DNA of 64,000 nt, taken from contig NC_003197.2 of assembly GCF_000006945.2 (NCBI RefSeq), forward strand, positions 62,001-126,000, given 5' to 3'. A program made the translations under genes and the position numbers. The stretch is from Salmonella enterica subsp. enterica serovar Typhimurium str. LT2. Lineage in GTDB: Bacteria; Pseudomonadota; Gammaproteobacteria; Enterobacterales; Enterobacteriaceae. This document shows positions 36,355 through 46,423 of the stretch, in pieces. Position 1 is the stretch's first letter, and every line of letters begins with the position of its first letter. The notes below the pieces were generated by a model. The model made no database searches. It saw nothing but the letters and a program-made list of their open reading frames with translations, and had not been told where the DNA came from.

Positions 36355-36785
36355 CGCTTTATCACCTCTATCCCGATTTCAATATTGACGTTGCCGCCGA
36401 GCAGGAGGCGCTGTCGCGCGCGAGTCTTATCGTCTGGCAGCATCCGATGCAGTGGTACAGCGTCCCTCCTTTACTCAAATTATGGATGGATAAAGTCCTC
36501 ACCCACGGCTGGGCTTACGGTCATGGCGGTACGGCATTGCATGGTAAACATCTGCTGTGGGCGGTAACGACCGGCGGTGGTGAAAACCACTTTGCTATCG
36601 GCTCCCATCCCGGATTTGACGTCCTTTCTCAGCCGCTACAGGCGACGGCGCTCTATTGCGGCCTCAAATGGCTGTCGCCGTTTGCCATGCACTGCACGTT
36701 CATTTGCGATGACGACACCTTACAGGCGCAGGCGCGTCAGTATAAACAGCGTTTACTGGCATGGCAGGAGGTGAATCATGGATAG
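36255..36785 (+). CDS. kefF: KefF, ancillary quinone oxidoreductase for KefC
   Basis: Flavodoxin-like FMN protein, 176 residues, that binds the KefC dimer and is required for its full activity; it also reduces quinones. It opens with the flavodoxin-fold strand MILIIYAHPYPHHS, and the FMN-site segments WQHPMQWYSVPPLLK and TTGGGENHF are present. It overlaps kefC by eight bases. Its leader and first 33 codons recur as a decayed copy at 31834-31956. Confidence 0.95.
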   Translation: MILIIYAHPYPHHSHANKRMLEQAGTLENVEIRSLYHLYPDFNIDVAAEQEALSRASLIVWQHPMQWYSVPPLLKLWMDKVLTHGWAYGHGGTALHGKHLLWAVTTGGGENHFAIGSHPGFDVLSQPLQATALYCGLKWLSPFAMHCTFICDDDTLQAQARQYKQRLLAWQEVNHG

Positions 36786-38640
36786 CCATACTCTACTGCA
36801 GGCGCTGATCTATCTTGGTTCGGCGGCGTTGATTGTGCCGATTGCGGTACGTTTGGGCTTAGGATCGGTGCTGGGGTATCTGATTGCGGGTTGCATTATC
36901 GGTCCCTGGGGGCTACGGCTGGTGACGGACGCCGAATCTATTCTGCATTTTGCGGAAATCGGCGTCGTGCTGATGTTGTTTGTTATTGGACTTGAGCTGG
37001 ACCCGCAACGGTTATGGAAGCTGCGCGCCTCGGTATTTGGCGGCGGCGCGTTACAGATGGGGGTCTGCGGCGGACTGATTGGTCTGTTCTGTATGTTTCT
37101 TGGCCTGCGTTGGCAGGTGGCGGAACTGATTGGCATGACGCTGGCGCTTTCGTCCACGGCTATCGCCATGCAGGCAATGAATGAGCGTAACCTGACCGTT
37201 TCGCAAGTAGGGCGTAGCGCATTTGCAGTGCTCTTGTTCCAGGATATCGCGGCGATCCCGCTGGTGGCGATGATTCCGCTGCTGGCCGCCAGCGGCGCAT
37301 CCACCACGCTTGGCGCGTTTGCGCTATCGGCGTTGAAAGTCGCAGGCGCGTTGGCGCTGGTGGTGTTGCTGGGACGCTACGTTACGCGCCCGGCGCTGCG
37401 CTTTGTCGCGCGTTCTGGTTTGCGGGAAGTGTTCAGCGCCGTGGCGCTATTTCTGGTGTTTGGTTTCGGCCTGTTGCTGGAAGAGGTTGGGCTGTCAATG
37501 GCGATGGGCGCGTTCCTGGCGGGCGTTCTGCTGGCGAGTTCGGAATACCGTCATGCGCTGGAAAGCGATATTGAACCCTTTAAGGGGTTGCTGCTGGGGC
37601 TGTTCTTTATTGGCGTCGGCATGTCGATTGATTTCGGCACGCTGGTGGAGAATCCGCTGCGCATTCTGCTGTTGTTGGCCGGTTTTCTGGCAATCAAAAT
37701 CGTCATGCTGTGGCTGGTCGCGAGGCCGCTGGGCGTACCGGCAAAACAGCGTCGCTGGTTTGCCGTCTTATTAGGCCAGGGAAGTGAGTTTGCGTTTGTG
37801 GTTTTTGGCGCGGCGCAAATGGCGGATGTACTTGAGCCGGAATGGGCAAAAGCGCTGACGCTGGCGGTCGCGCTGTCGATGGCGGCTACGCCGATTTTTC
37901 TGGTGCTGCTGACGCGCATGGAGAAGACCGCGACGGGTGAAGCGCGCGAGGCGGATGAAATCGACGAAGAGCAACCGCGGGTTATTGTGGCCGGGTTTGG
38001 ACGATTTGGTCAGATAGCCGGGCGTTTGCTGCTGTCGAGCGGGGTGAAGATGGTGGTGCTCGATCACGACCCCGATCATATCGAAACGCTGCGTAAATTC
38101 GGCATGAAGGTTTTTTATGGCGACGCGACGCGTATGGATTTACTGGAATCTGCCGGAGCGGCGAAGGCGGAGGTATTGATTAACGCCATTGACGATCCGC
38201 AAACCAATTTGCAACTGAGTGAACTGGTGAAGTCGCATTTCCCGCATCTGCAGATTATCGCCCGCGCCCGTGATGTCGATCATTACATTCGCCTGCGCCA
38301 GGCTGGTGTGGCGATGCCCGAACGTGAAACCTTCGAAGGCGCGCTCAAAAGCGGGCGACAGGCGCTGGAGGCGCTGGGGCTGGGGCGTTATGAAGCCCGC
38401 GAGCGCGCGGATCTGTTCCGTCATTTTAATACCCGGATGGTGGAAGAGATGGCGAAAGGGGAAAACGATCCGTTATCTCGCGCCGCCGCCTATAAACGTA
38501 CCAGCGCGATGTTGAGCGAAATTATTACCGAGGACCGGGAGCATCTGTCGTTGATTCAGCGCCACGGCTGGCAGGGAACGGCTGAGGGCAAACATTCCGG
38601 GGAGGTCGCCGATGAACCCGAGGTCAAACCGTCAATCTAA
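36778..38640 (+). CDS. kefC: Glutathione-regulated K+ efflux antiporter KefC
   Basis: CPA2-family K+/H+ antiporter that acidifies the cytoplasm when glutathione adducts of electrophiles bind. It has 620 residues: about 12 helices (1-380), a linker, and an RCK/KTN nucleotide domain opening VIVAGFGRFGQIAG near residue 401, then a charged C-terminal tail. The HALESD loop motif (near 260), known to matter for gating, is present as RHALESDIEPFKG. Coupled to kefF by overlap. Confidence 0.97.
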   Translation: MDSHTLLQALIYLGSAALIVPIAVRLGLGSVLGYLIAGCIIGPWGLRLVTDAESILHFAEIGVVLMLFVIGLELDPQRLWKLRASVFGGGALQMGVCGGLIGLFCMFLGLRWQVAELIGMTLALSSTAIAMQAMNERNLTVSQVGRSAFAVLLFQDIAAIPLVAMIPLLAASGASTTLGAFALSALKVAGALALVVLLGRYVTRPALRFVARSGLREVFSAVALFLVFGFGLLLEEVGLSMAMGAFLAGVLLASSEYRHALESDIEPFKGLLLGLFFIGVGMSIDFGTLVENPLRILLLLAGFLAIKIVMLWLVARPLGVPAKQRRWFAVLLGQGSEFAFVVFGAAQMADVLEPEWAKALTLAVALSMAATPIFLVLLTRMEKTATGEAREADEIDEEQPRVIVAGFGRFGQIAGRLLLSSGVKMVVLDHDPDHIETLRKFGMKVFYGDATRMDLLESAGAAKAEVLINAIDDPQTNLQLSELVKSHFPHLQIIARARDVDHYIRLRQAGVAMPERETFEGALKSGRQALEALGLGRYEARERADLFRHFNTRMVEEMAKGENDPLSRAAAYKRTSAMLSEIITEDREHLSLIQRHGWQGTAEGKHSGEVADEPEVKPSI

Positions 38641-38702
38641 AGTAAAAAATGTGATGTTCTGCAAACTTTACTGCTAATTGGCTGTTTTTGAACTACTGTA
38701 AT

Positions 38703-38838
38703 GCTGGCGCTCCACATCAAATGAGTGGCGTCGCCAGCAGAACGAAAAATTTTCGTGCTCATCCTCTTTTCGTCAGTCGACGAAAGATTGCGCTTTACGT
38801 ATAGTGGCGGCAATTTTTTTTGTATCAGGAAATAATTA
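38703..38838 (+). promoter_or_regulatory. kefC-folA intergenic region with folA promoter
   Basis: An inverted repeat 38703-38709 / 38732-38738 (GCTGGCG / CGCCAGC) may end kefFC transcription, followed by the palindrome ACGAAAAATTTTCGT at 38742-38756. The folA promoter is probably TCGACG (38777-38782), 17 bases, TATAGT (38800-38805). AGGAAA lies before the folA ATG. Confidence 0.6.
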
Positions 38839-39318
38839 ATGATCAGTCTGATTGCGGCGTTAGCGGTGGATCGCGTCATCGGTATGGAAAACGCCATGCC
38901 GTGGAACCTGCCTGCCGATCTCGCCTGGTTTAAACGTAACACGTTAAATAAACCTGTCGTCATGGGACGTCACACCTGGGAGTCCATCGGACGCCCCTTA
39001 CCGGGACGTAAAAATATTGTTATCAGCAGCCAGCCAGGCACCGACGATCGCGTGCAGTGGGTGAAGTCTGTCGATGAGGCGATTGCCGCTTGCGGCGATG
39101 CGCCGGAAATTATGGTCATTGGCGGCGGGCGCGTGTACGAGCAGTTCCTGCCAAAGGCGCAGAAGCTTTATCTGACGCATATTGATGCGGAAGTCGAAGG
39201 CGATACCCATTTTCCGGATTATGAACCGGATGACTGGGAATCGGTATTCAGTGAGTTTCACGATGCCGACGCGCAGAATTCTCACAGCTATTGTTTCGAG
39301 ATTCTGGAGCGTCGTTAA
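38839..39318 (+). CDS. folA: Dihydrofolate reductase
   Basis: NADPH-dependent reduction of dihydrofolate to tetrahydrofolate, the target of trimethoprim. It has 159 residues with Trp22, catalytic Asp27 (LPADLAWFK), the NADPH loop GRHTWESIGRPLPGRKN and GGGRVYEQFLP. No change at the positions commonly linked to trimethoprim resistance is obvious by eye. Convergent with apaH across a REP pair. Confidence 0.98.
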   Translation: MISLIAALAVDRVIGMENAMPWNLPADLAWFKRNTLNKPVVMGRHTWESIGRPLPGRKNIVISSQPGTDDRVQWVKSVDEAIAACGDAPEIMVIGGGRVYEQFLPKAQKLYLTHIDAEVEGDTHFPDYEPDDWESVFSEFHDADAQNSHSYCFEILERR

Positions 39319-39325
39319 CGCTGTA

Positions 39326-39416
39326 GTGCCGGATGGCGGCGAAACGCCTTATCCGGCCTACTCTTGAGCCAGATGTCGCCAGATGTAGGCCTGATAAGCG
39401 TAGCGCCATCAGGCAT
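39326..39416. repeat. Two REP units between folA and apaH
   Basis: REP palindromes 39326-39361 and 39385-39416 in opposite orientation at a convergent junction. Confidence 0.9.
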
Positions 39417-39423
39417 AAACCTA

Positions 39424-40272
39424 TCAGGCGTTGACCGCTTCGCCTTCGCCCATATCCATCTGGCGGTTTGACGGCTGCACAAAATACTGTTTATCTTCCC
39501 AGCGTAAACAGGTCAACTCCCCGCCCCAGCAGCAGCCGGTATCCAGCGCGTAAATACCTTCCGGCGTCCCTTTCCCTTCCAGCGACGCCCAGTGCCCGAA
39601 CGCAATACTGTAAGCCTCGCTCACCGGCCCCGGAATGGCGAACCACGGCTTCAGCGGCGCAGGGGCATTTTCCGGCGACGCTTTGCTGTACATATCCAGT
39701 TGACCGTTAGGAAAGCAGTAACGCATACGGGTAAAGGCATTAGTAATAAAGCGTAGCCGCGCCAGACCGCTTAACTCCGGCGACCAGTTATTCGGCATAT
39801 CGCCATACATCGCGTCGAGGAAAAACGGGTACGAGTCACTCGACAGCACCGCTTCAACATCGCGGGCGCACTCTTTTGCCGTCTGCAAATCCCACTGCGG
39901 GGTAATACCCGCATGCGCCATGACCAGCTTTTTCTCTTCATCTACCTGCAACAGCGGCTGACGGCGTAACCAATTCAACAGCTCATCGGCGTCCGGCGCT
40001 TCAAGAAGCGGGGTCAGCCGGTCTTTAGGTTTGTTGCGGCTAATCCCGGCGAATACGGCCAACAGGTGTAAATCGTGATTCCCCAGCACCAAACGCACGC
40101 TATTGCCAAGCGATTTGACGTAGCGTAACACGTCCAGCGAACCGGGACCGCGGGCGACCAAATCGCCAGTCAGCCACAGAGTGTCTGTGTCTGGCGTAAA
40201 TTCCACTTGCTGTAATAAGGCGATCAGTTCGTCGTAGCAACCGTGAACGTCGCCGATGAGATAAGTTGCCAT
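39424..40272 (-). CDS. apaH: Diadenosine tetraphosphatase (symmetrical)
   Basis: Metallophosphatase splitting Ap4A into two ADP; in E. coli it also removes Np4 caps from RNA. The 282 residues show the motifs [13 protein letters not shown] and GNHD. The start [11 protein letters not shown] (40272) is chosen by family alignment; a 27-codon longer frame begins inside apaG. No ribosome binding site is visible 5' of this ATG, and apaG ends ten bases before it, so translation probably depends on coupling. Last gene of the lptD-apaH operon. Confidence 0.97.
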
Positions 40273-40282
40273 TGTTATAATT

Positions 40283-40660
40283 TTAGTGAATGAGTGTAGG
40301 GACGGCGAGTCGAAACACGGGGATGTCGATGGTAAAGGCGTCGCCATTTTCATCGATCATTTCGTAATGACCCTGCATGGTGCCCAGCGGCGTTTCAATT
40401 ACCGCGCCGCTGGTGTACTGGTACTCTTCGCCAGGCGCAATGCGCGGCTGGACGCCAACCACACCTTCGCCCTGGACTTCGGTTTCACGGCCATGACCAT
40501 TGGTAATCAGCCAGTAGCGGCCCAATAGCTGCACTGGCGCCCGGCCCAGATTGCGGATGGTTACGGTATAGGCAAAAACGTAACGTTCATCGTCAGGTGA
40601 GGATTGCGCCTCAATGTAGACGCTTTGCACCTGAATACACACTCTGGGCGAATTGATCAT
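40283..40660 (-). CDS. apaG: ApaG protein (CO2+/MG2+ efflux-like domain, DUF525)
   Basis: 125-residue beta-sandwich protein of the ApaG family with the Gly-rich [22 protein letters not shown] split around residues 64-86. The biochemical role is unsettled. It lies between ksgA and apaH; GGAGAG precedes the ATG two bases after ksgA ends. Confidence 0.96.
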
Positions 40661-40662
40661 GT

Positions 40663-41484
40663 TTAACTCTCCTTCAAAGGCGCGTTTTCCGACAGATAGT
40701 TGGCCATCTGGCAGTACTGCGCGACAGAGATATTTTCCGCGCGCATTGCCGGGTCAATACCCATTTCCGTCAACGTCTCAACGCTAAAAAGATTGCCGAG
40801 ACTGTTACGGATCGTTTTACGGCGCTGGTTAAAGGCCTCGGTGGTAATACGGCTCAACACGCGAATATCTTTAACCGGGTAAGGCATTGTTGCGTGTGGA
40901 ACCAGACGCACCACGGCGGAGTCCACTTTGGGCGGCGGCGTGAAGGCGGATGGCGGCACTTCAAGCACCGGGATCACCTGACAGTAATATTGCGCCATCA
41001 CGCTTAAACGACCATACTCTTTGCTGTTCGGCCCTGCAACCAGACGATTTACCACTTCTTTTTGCAACATAAAGTGCATGTCGGCAATGGCATCAGTATA
41101 GCTAAAGAGATGGAACATCAGCGGGGTGGAGATATTATAGGGCAGATTGCCGAACACACGCAGCGGTTGGCCCAACTGCGCAGACAGTTCGCCAAAGTTC
41201 ATGGTCATGGCGTCCTGCTGATAAATAGTCAGCTTCGGCCCTAAAAACGGATGGGTTTGCAAACGCGCCGCCAGATCGCGGTCAAGTTCAATGACCGTGA
41301 GCTTATCCAGTCGTTCGCCGACCGGCTCCGTCAGCGCCGCCAGACCGGGGCCGATTTCAACCATCGCCTGGCCTTTTTGCGGATTAATAGCAGAAACAAT
41401 ACTGTCGATCACAAACCGATCGTTGAGAAAGTTTTGCCCGAAGCGTTTACGGGCTAAATGGCCCTGATGGACTCGATTATTCAT
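40663..41484 (-). CDS. ksgA: 16S rRNA dimethyladenosine transferase (A1518, A1519)
   Basis: SAM-dependent N6,N6-dimethylation of two adjacent adenosines in helix 45 of 16S rRNA, a late step in 30S assembly. It has 273 residues with SAM motif [14 protein letters not shown] (near 42) and the catalytic NLPYNIST (near 113). It overlaps pdxA by four bases (ATGA). Confidence 0.98.
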
Positions 41485-42470
41485 TGGGTATTAACAATCA
41501 TTTTGATGGCGAGATTAAGCGCCGTAATAAAACTGCCGACATCCGCTTTTCCACGGCCCGCCAGTTCAAGCGCGGTGCCGTGGTCAACGGAGGTTCGAAT
41601 AAAAGGTAGGCCGAGCGTAATATTCACTCCCCGACCGAATCCCTGGTATTTTAGCACGGGCAGGCCCTGATCGTGGTACATTGCCAGCACCGCGTCGGCA
41701 TTATCGAGATATTTGGGCTGAAACAGCGTATCAGCAGGTAGCGGCCCGTTGAGTTTCATCCCCTGCGCCCGCAGCTCGTCGAGCACCGGAATGATGGTGT
41801 CTATCTCTTCCGTGCCCATATGACCGCCTTCGCCCGCGTGCGGATTCAGGCCACAGACAAGAATGCGCGGTTCGGCAATACCAAATTTGGTCCGCAAATC
41901 GTGATGCAAAATAGCAATCACTTCGTGCAAAAGCGCAGGGGTGATGGCGTCTGCAATCGCCCGTAGCGGCAGATGCGTGGTCGCCAGCGCCACGCGAAGT
42001 TCTTCGGTTGCCAGCATCATCACGACTTTTTTCGCCTGCGAACGCTCTTCGAAAAACTCGGTATGACCGGTAAACGAAATGCCTGCGTCGTTAATAACGC
42101 CTTTGTGCACGGGGCCTGTGATCAGCGCGGCAAATTCACCGTTCAGACAGCCATCACACGCTCGCGCCAGCGTCTCTACCACGTAGGGGCCATTTTCTAC
42201 CGTCAACTGACCGGAGATGGCAGGCGCGCGCAGCGAGACCGGCAATAGGGTCAGCGTTCCCGCGGGCTGCGGCGCAGCGGGGACATCAGGCGAGTAAGGG
42301 AGAAGCGAGAGAGGCAGGCCGAGCATGGCGGCCCGCTCCGTCAGGAGCGCGCCGTCCGCACAGACGACCAGTTCAATCGGCCACGCGCGTTGCGCCAGTT
42401 GGACGACAAGATCGGGGCCACTCCCGGCGGGTTCGCCGGGAGTGATAACAACGCGTTGCGCACTGCTCAT
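41481..42470 (-). CDS. pdxA: 4-hydroxythreonine-4-phosphate dehydrogenase
   Basis: NAD-dependent enzyme of pyridoxal phosphate synthesis, 329 residues. Metal-site histidines are in TGHTEFF and NPHAGEGG, and the third in YHDQGLPVLKYQG. It shares one base with the surA stop (TAATG). Confidence 0.97.
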   Translation of the reverse strand: MSSAQRVVITPGEPAGSGPDLVVQLAQRAWPIELVVCADGALLTERAAMLGLPLSLLPYSPDVPAAPQPAGTLTLLPVSLRAPAISGQLTVENGPYVVETLARACDGCLNGEFAALITGPVHKGVINDAGISFTGHTEFFEERSQAKKVVMMLATEELRVALATTHLPLRAIADAITPALLHEVIAILHHDLRTKFGIAEPRILVCGLNPHAGEGGHMGTEEIDTIIPVLDELRAQGMKLNGPLPADTLFQPKYLDNADAVLAMYHDQGLPVLKYQGFGRGVNITLGLPFIRTSVDHGTALELAGRGKADVGSFITALNLAIKMIVNTQ

Positions 42471-43756
42471 TAGTTACTCAAAATCTTAACGTAAGCGCTG
42501 GCGCGCTGTTCTTGCATCCAGGTCGCCGCTTCTTCTGAGAATTTACGGTTCATCAGCATACGATAAGCGCGATCTTTCTGCGCCGCATCGGTTTTGTCTA
42601 CCTTACGCGTATCCAGCAATTCGATCAGATGCCAGCCGAAAGAGGAGTGTACCGGCGCGCTTATTTGGCCTTTATGCAGCTTCGTTAGCGCGTCGCGGAA
42701 CGCCGGGTCGAAAATATCTGGCGTAGCCCAACCCAAATCACCGCCCTGGTTAGCGGAGCCCGGGTCCTGAGAGTACTCTTTCGCCGCAGCGGCAAAGGTG
42801 GTTTTACCACTCTTAATGTCAGCCGCGATTTCTTCCAGCTTCAGGCGCGCCTGCTGATCGTTCATGATCGGCGACGGCTTAAGCAGAATGTGACGAGCGT
42901 GAACTTCGGTCACGGAGATACTCTGGCTCTGACCGCGCAGGTCATTTACTTTCAGAATGTGGAAGCCGACGCCGGAGCGAATCGGGCCGACAATGTCGCC
43001 TTTCTTCGCGGTGCTCAGCGCCTGGGCGAAAATCCCCGGCAGCTCCTGGATACGGCCCCAGCCCATCTGACCGCCTTTTAGCGCCTGCTGGTCGGCAGAG
43101 TAGGTAATCGCCAGTTTGCCGAAATCTGCGCCGTTACGCGCTTCTTCAACAATGCTTTCCGCCTGGCGCTGCGCGTCGTTAACCTGCTCGGAGGTTGGGT
43201 TTTCCGGCAGAGCAATCAGGATATGGCTCAGGTTCAGCTCGGTGCTGGCATCGTTTTGGGTGCCAATCTGTTTTGCCAGCGCGTCAACTTCTTGCGGCAA
43301 AACGGTGATACGGCGACGAACCTCATTGTTGCGCACTTCAGAGATAATCATCTCTTTACGAATCTGGTTACGGTAGGTTGAATAGTTCAGCCCATCGTAA
43401 GCCAGACGGCTGCGCATCTGATCCATCGTCATATTGTTTTGTTTGGCGATGTTGGCGATGGCCTGATCCAACTGCTCATCCGTGATCTTCACCCCCATCT
43501 TCTGACCCATCTGCAGGATAATTTGATCCATAATCAAACGTTCCAGGATCTGGTGACGCAGCGTGGCGTCGTCCGGAAGCTGCTGACCTGCCTGACCCGC
43601 GTTGAGTTTGACTGATTGCATTAAGCCATCAACGTCGCTTTCCAGCACGACGCCATTATTGACGACGGCTGCGACTTTATCGACTACCTGGGGGGCAGCG
43701 AAACTGGTATTCGCGATCATGGCGATACCGAGAAGCAGCGTTTTCCAGTTCTTCAT
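42470..43756 (-). CDS. surA: Periplasmic chaperone and peptidyl-prolyl isomerase SurA
   Basis: Escorts outer-membrane proteins such as LptD through the periplasm. It has 428 residues: signal peptide MKNWKTLLLGIAMIANTSFA, N-terminal chaperone domain, two parvulin domains (about 170-275 and 280-380; HILIALP and ARHILLKPS open them) and a C-terminal helix. Directly downstream of lptD, whose product is a main client. Confidence 0.98.
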   Translation of the reverse strand: MKNWKTLLLGIAMIANTSFAAPQVVDKVAAVVNNGVVLESDVDGLMQSVKLNAGQAGQQLPDDATLRHQILERLIMDQIILQMGQKMGVKITDEQLDQAIANIAKQNNMTMDQMRSRLAYDGLNYSTYRNQIRKEMIISEVRNNEVRRRITVLPQEVDALAKQIGTQNDASTELNLSHILIALPENPTSEQVNDAQRQAESIVEEARNGADFGKLAITYSADQQALKGGQMGWGRIQELPGIFAQALSTAKKGDIVGPIRSGVGFHILKVNDLRGQSQSISVTEVHARHILLKPSPIMNDQQARLKLEEIAADIKSGKTTFAAAAKEYSQDPGSANQGGDLGWATPDIFDPAFRDALTKLHKGQISAPVHSSFGWHLIELLDTRKVDKTDAAQKDRAYRMLMNRKFSEEAATWMQEQRASAYVKILSN

Positions 43757-43809
43757 ACTTTTTCCATTTCAATTAACCGCAATGCGGATTACGTTGTAAA
43801 TCAATCAGA

Positions 43810-46170
43810 TTACATAGAGCTTTGGTACGGCAGAATGTTCGAACGCAACATTTCTTGCGTGCCGAGGCCGTAGTTAGAGCTCAAACCGCGCAGCTCAATG
43901 TTGAAGCCAATCGCGTTATCATAAATCGCGTGTTGTTTATCGTTATCCCAACCGTTCAGCTTACGTTCGTATCCGACGCGGATCGCATAGCAGCAAGAGT
44001 TGTACTGCAAGCCGAGCATCTGGTCTGCAGGTTTGCTCGAATTGGTATCGAAGTAGTACGCGCCGACAATCGACCAGCGATCGGCAATCGGCCAACTTGC
44101 CACCGCGCCCACCTGATTGATGCCGTTTTTATACTGCTCTGCCGTGGAATAATACGAAGGCAACGTAGCCTGAATATATTCCGGGCTGGCATAGCGGTAG
44201 TTCAACTGTACCAGACGATCCTGATCCCGACGGTATTCGAGGCTGCTGCTGCTGGTAGCGACGCTATCCAGACGGGTATCGTACTGCACTCCGCTACGCA
44301 GCCCCCAGCGTTCTGAAATACGCCAGTAAGTGTCGCCTGCCCAAACCAGCGAACCGGTTTTGTCGTCATTCTCCCATTTAATGTTGTCATCGCCGGTGCG
44401 AGACTCCGTGAAATAGTAGATTTGACCAACAGAAACGTTAAAACGTTCAACGGCGGCATCATCATAAATGCGTGTTGTGACGCCGGTTGTGACCTGGTTG
44501 GCGGAAGCAATACGGTCGAGACCGCCATAAGTGCGGTCGCGGAACAGGCCGTTATAGTCGGATTGCAGCAAAGAAGAATCGTAGTTATAGATGCCGCTCT
44601 GGTCGCGGTACGGCACATACAGGTACTGCACGCGTGGTTCCAGCGTCTGGGTATACCCCGGCGCCAGCATCGCCATATCGCGTTCGAAGATGAGCTTACC
44701 GTCGACTTTAAACTGCGGCATGACGCGGTTAACCGAATCTTCCAGCTTATTTTTATTGTTTGGATCGCTGTTATAGCTGTCCAGATTCGTTTGCTGATAG
44801 TGCGTCGCCATCAGCTTCGCTTCGGTGTTCAGGCTGCCCCAGCGGTTGGAGAGCGGCAAATTGATGGTTGGCTCCAGGTGGACGCGGGTCGCTTCCGGCA
44901 TATTGTCTTTGGTGTTAACAAAGTGCACCGCCTGGCCGTAAATCCGGGTATCAAACGGGCCGAGATCGTTATGGTAGTAGTTAACGTCTAACTGCGGCTC
45001 CGCTGAATAGCTGCTGGTGTTTTGATCGTTAAAGACCTGGAATTGTTTGGTCGACACCGTAGCGTCAAAGTTTTGTACGGCGTAGCCGACGCTGAATTTC
45101 TGCGTTGCGTAGCCGTCGGTACTGGAACCGTACTTACTGTCGAAATCGTTAAAGTAGCTGGAGTCGCTGACTTTGGTGTAATCGACGTTAAAACGCCACA
45201 CCTGATCCATCACGCCTGAGTGCTGCCAGTAGAATAACCAGCGGTGCTTATCGCCCTCTTTGGGGTGATCGTCCTCGTAGACTTTATCAGAAGGCAGATA
45301 ATCTAATTCCATCACTCCCTCGCCTGCCTGCGTGAGATAACGGAATTCGTTCTCCCACATAATATTGCCGCGGCGGTGCATATAGTGCGGGGTGATGGTG
45401 GCGTCCATATTGGGCGCGATGTTCCAGTAATACGGTAAGTAGAACTCGAAATAGTTCTTGGTCGTGTATTTCGCGTTCGGGATCAGGAAACCTGAGCGAC
45501 GCTTGTCACCGACGGGTAGCTGTAAATAGGGGCTATAAAAGATCGGAACCGGACCTACTTTAAACCGGGCGTTCCAGATCTCCGCAACCTGTTCTTCGCG
45601 GTCATGGATGACTTCACTCCCCACCACGCTCCAGGTATCGGAGCCAGGCAGACAGGAGGTAAAGCTGCCGTTTTCCAGAATGGTATAGCGGTTTTCGCCG
45701 CGCTGCTTCATGAGATCGGCTTTACCGCGCCCCTGACGGCCCACCATCTGGTAATCGCCTTCCCAGACGTTCGTGTCTTTGGTGTTCAGGTTCGCCCAGC
45801 CCTTCGGCCCTTTAAGGATGACCTGATTGTCATCATAATGCACATTACCCAGCGCATCGACGGTGCGTACAGGTTCCGGCTGACCTTCCGCCTGCTTCTG
45901 ATGAAGCTGCACTTCATCCGCTTGCAGGCGGCTATTCCCCTGCATAATGTCCACGTTGCCGGTAAAAACGGCATCGTCCGGGTAGTTACCTTTAGCGTTA
46001 TCGGCATTGATAGTAACCGGCAGATCGTTGGTATCGCCTTTTACCAGAGGACGATCGTAGCTCGGCACGCCCAACATACACTGTGAGGCGAGATCGGCTG
46101 CCAGCCCCTGATGACTATAAAGGGCGCTGGCGATCATGGTGGCCAGAAGAGTGGGAATACGTTTTTTCAT
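43810..46170 (-). CDS. lptD: LPS-assembly outer membrane protein LptD
   Basis: Beta-barrel that inserts lipopolysaccharide in the outer leaflet, essential. The 786 residues comprise a signal peptide ending GLAA, an N-terminal OstA/beta-jellyroll domain (to about 230) and a large barrel. The four conserved Cys are at 31, 173, 726 and 727, the set needed for the inter-domain disulfides. First gene of the operon; the 253 bases to djlA hold its promoter, though I could not pick out a convincing sigma-E site there. Also known as imp. Confidence 0.98.
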   Translation of the reverse strand: MKKRIPTLLATMIASALYSHQGLAADLASQCMLGVPSYDRPLVKGDTNDLPVTINADNAKGNYPDDAVFTGNVDIMQGNSRLQADEVQLHQKQAEGQPEPVRTVDALGNVHYDDNQVILKGPKGWANLNTKDTNVWEGDYQMVGRQGRGKADLMKQRGENRYTILENGSFTSCLPGSDTWSVVGSEVIHDREEQVAEIWNARFKVGPVPIFYSPYLQLPVGDKRRSGFLIPNAKYTTKNYFEFYLPYYWNIAPNMDATITPHYMHRRGNIMWENEFRYLTQAGEGVMELDYLPSDKVYEDDHPKEGDKHRWLFYWQHSGVMDQVWRFNVDYTKVSDSSYFNDFDSKYGSSTDGYATQKFSVGYAVQNFDATVSTKQFQVFNDQNTSSYSAEPQLDVNYYHNDLGPFDTRIYGQAVHFVNTKDNMPEATRVHLEPTINLPLSNRWGSLNTEAKLMATHYQQTNLDSYNSDPNNKNKLEDSVNRVMPQFKVDGKLIFERDMAMLAPGYTQTLEPRVQYLYVPYRDQSGIYNYDSSLLQSDYNGLFRDRTYGGLDRIASANQVTTGVTTRIYDDAAVERFNVSVGQIYYFTESRTGDDNIKWENDDKTGSLVWAGDTYWRISERWGLRSGVQYDTRLDSVATSSSSLEYRRDQDRLVQLNYRYASPEYIQATLPSYYSTAEQYKNGINQVGAVASWPIADRWSIVGAYYFDTNSSKPADQMLGLQYNSCCYAIRVGYERKLNGWDNDKQHAIYDNAIGFNIELRGLSSNYGLGTQEMLRSNILPYQSSM

Positions 46171-46423
46171 ACGTTGTATTTATTGTTCCATCATCGGTAG
46201 CGTTGCGCGTGACAAACGGTCACAGCCTAACTTACTCATCTTCGCTGCGCCAGTGTTAATCCTGCCGTTTAGCGTCTGTGGTGTTAGGCACGGCATTGAA
46301 TGACAGGTATGATAATGCAAATTATAGGCGATGTCCCACAATTGACCGTAGCCTTCATTTGCAGAAAAGCACCTTATTTTGTGGGAGATAGCCTCACCGA
46401 TAGCGTAACGTTTTGGGGAGTCT

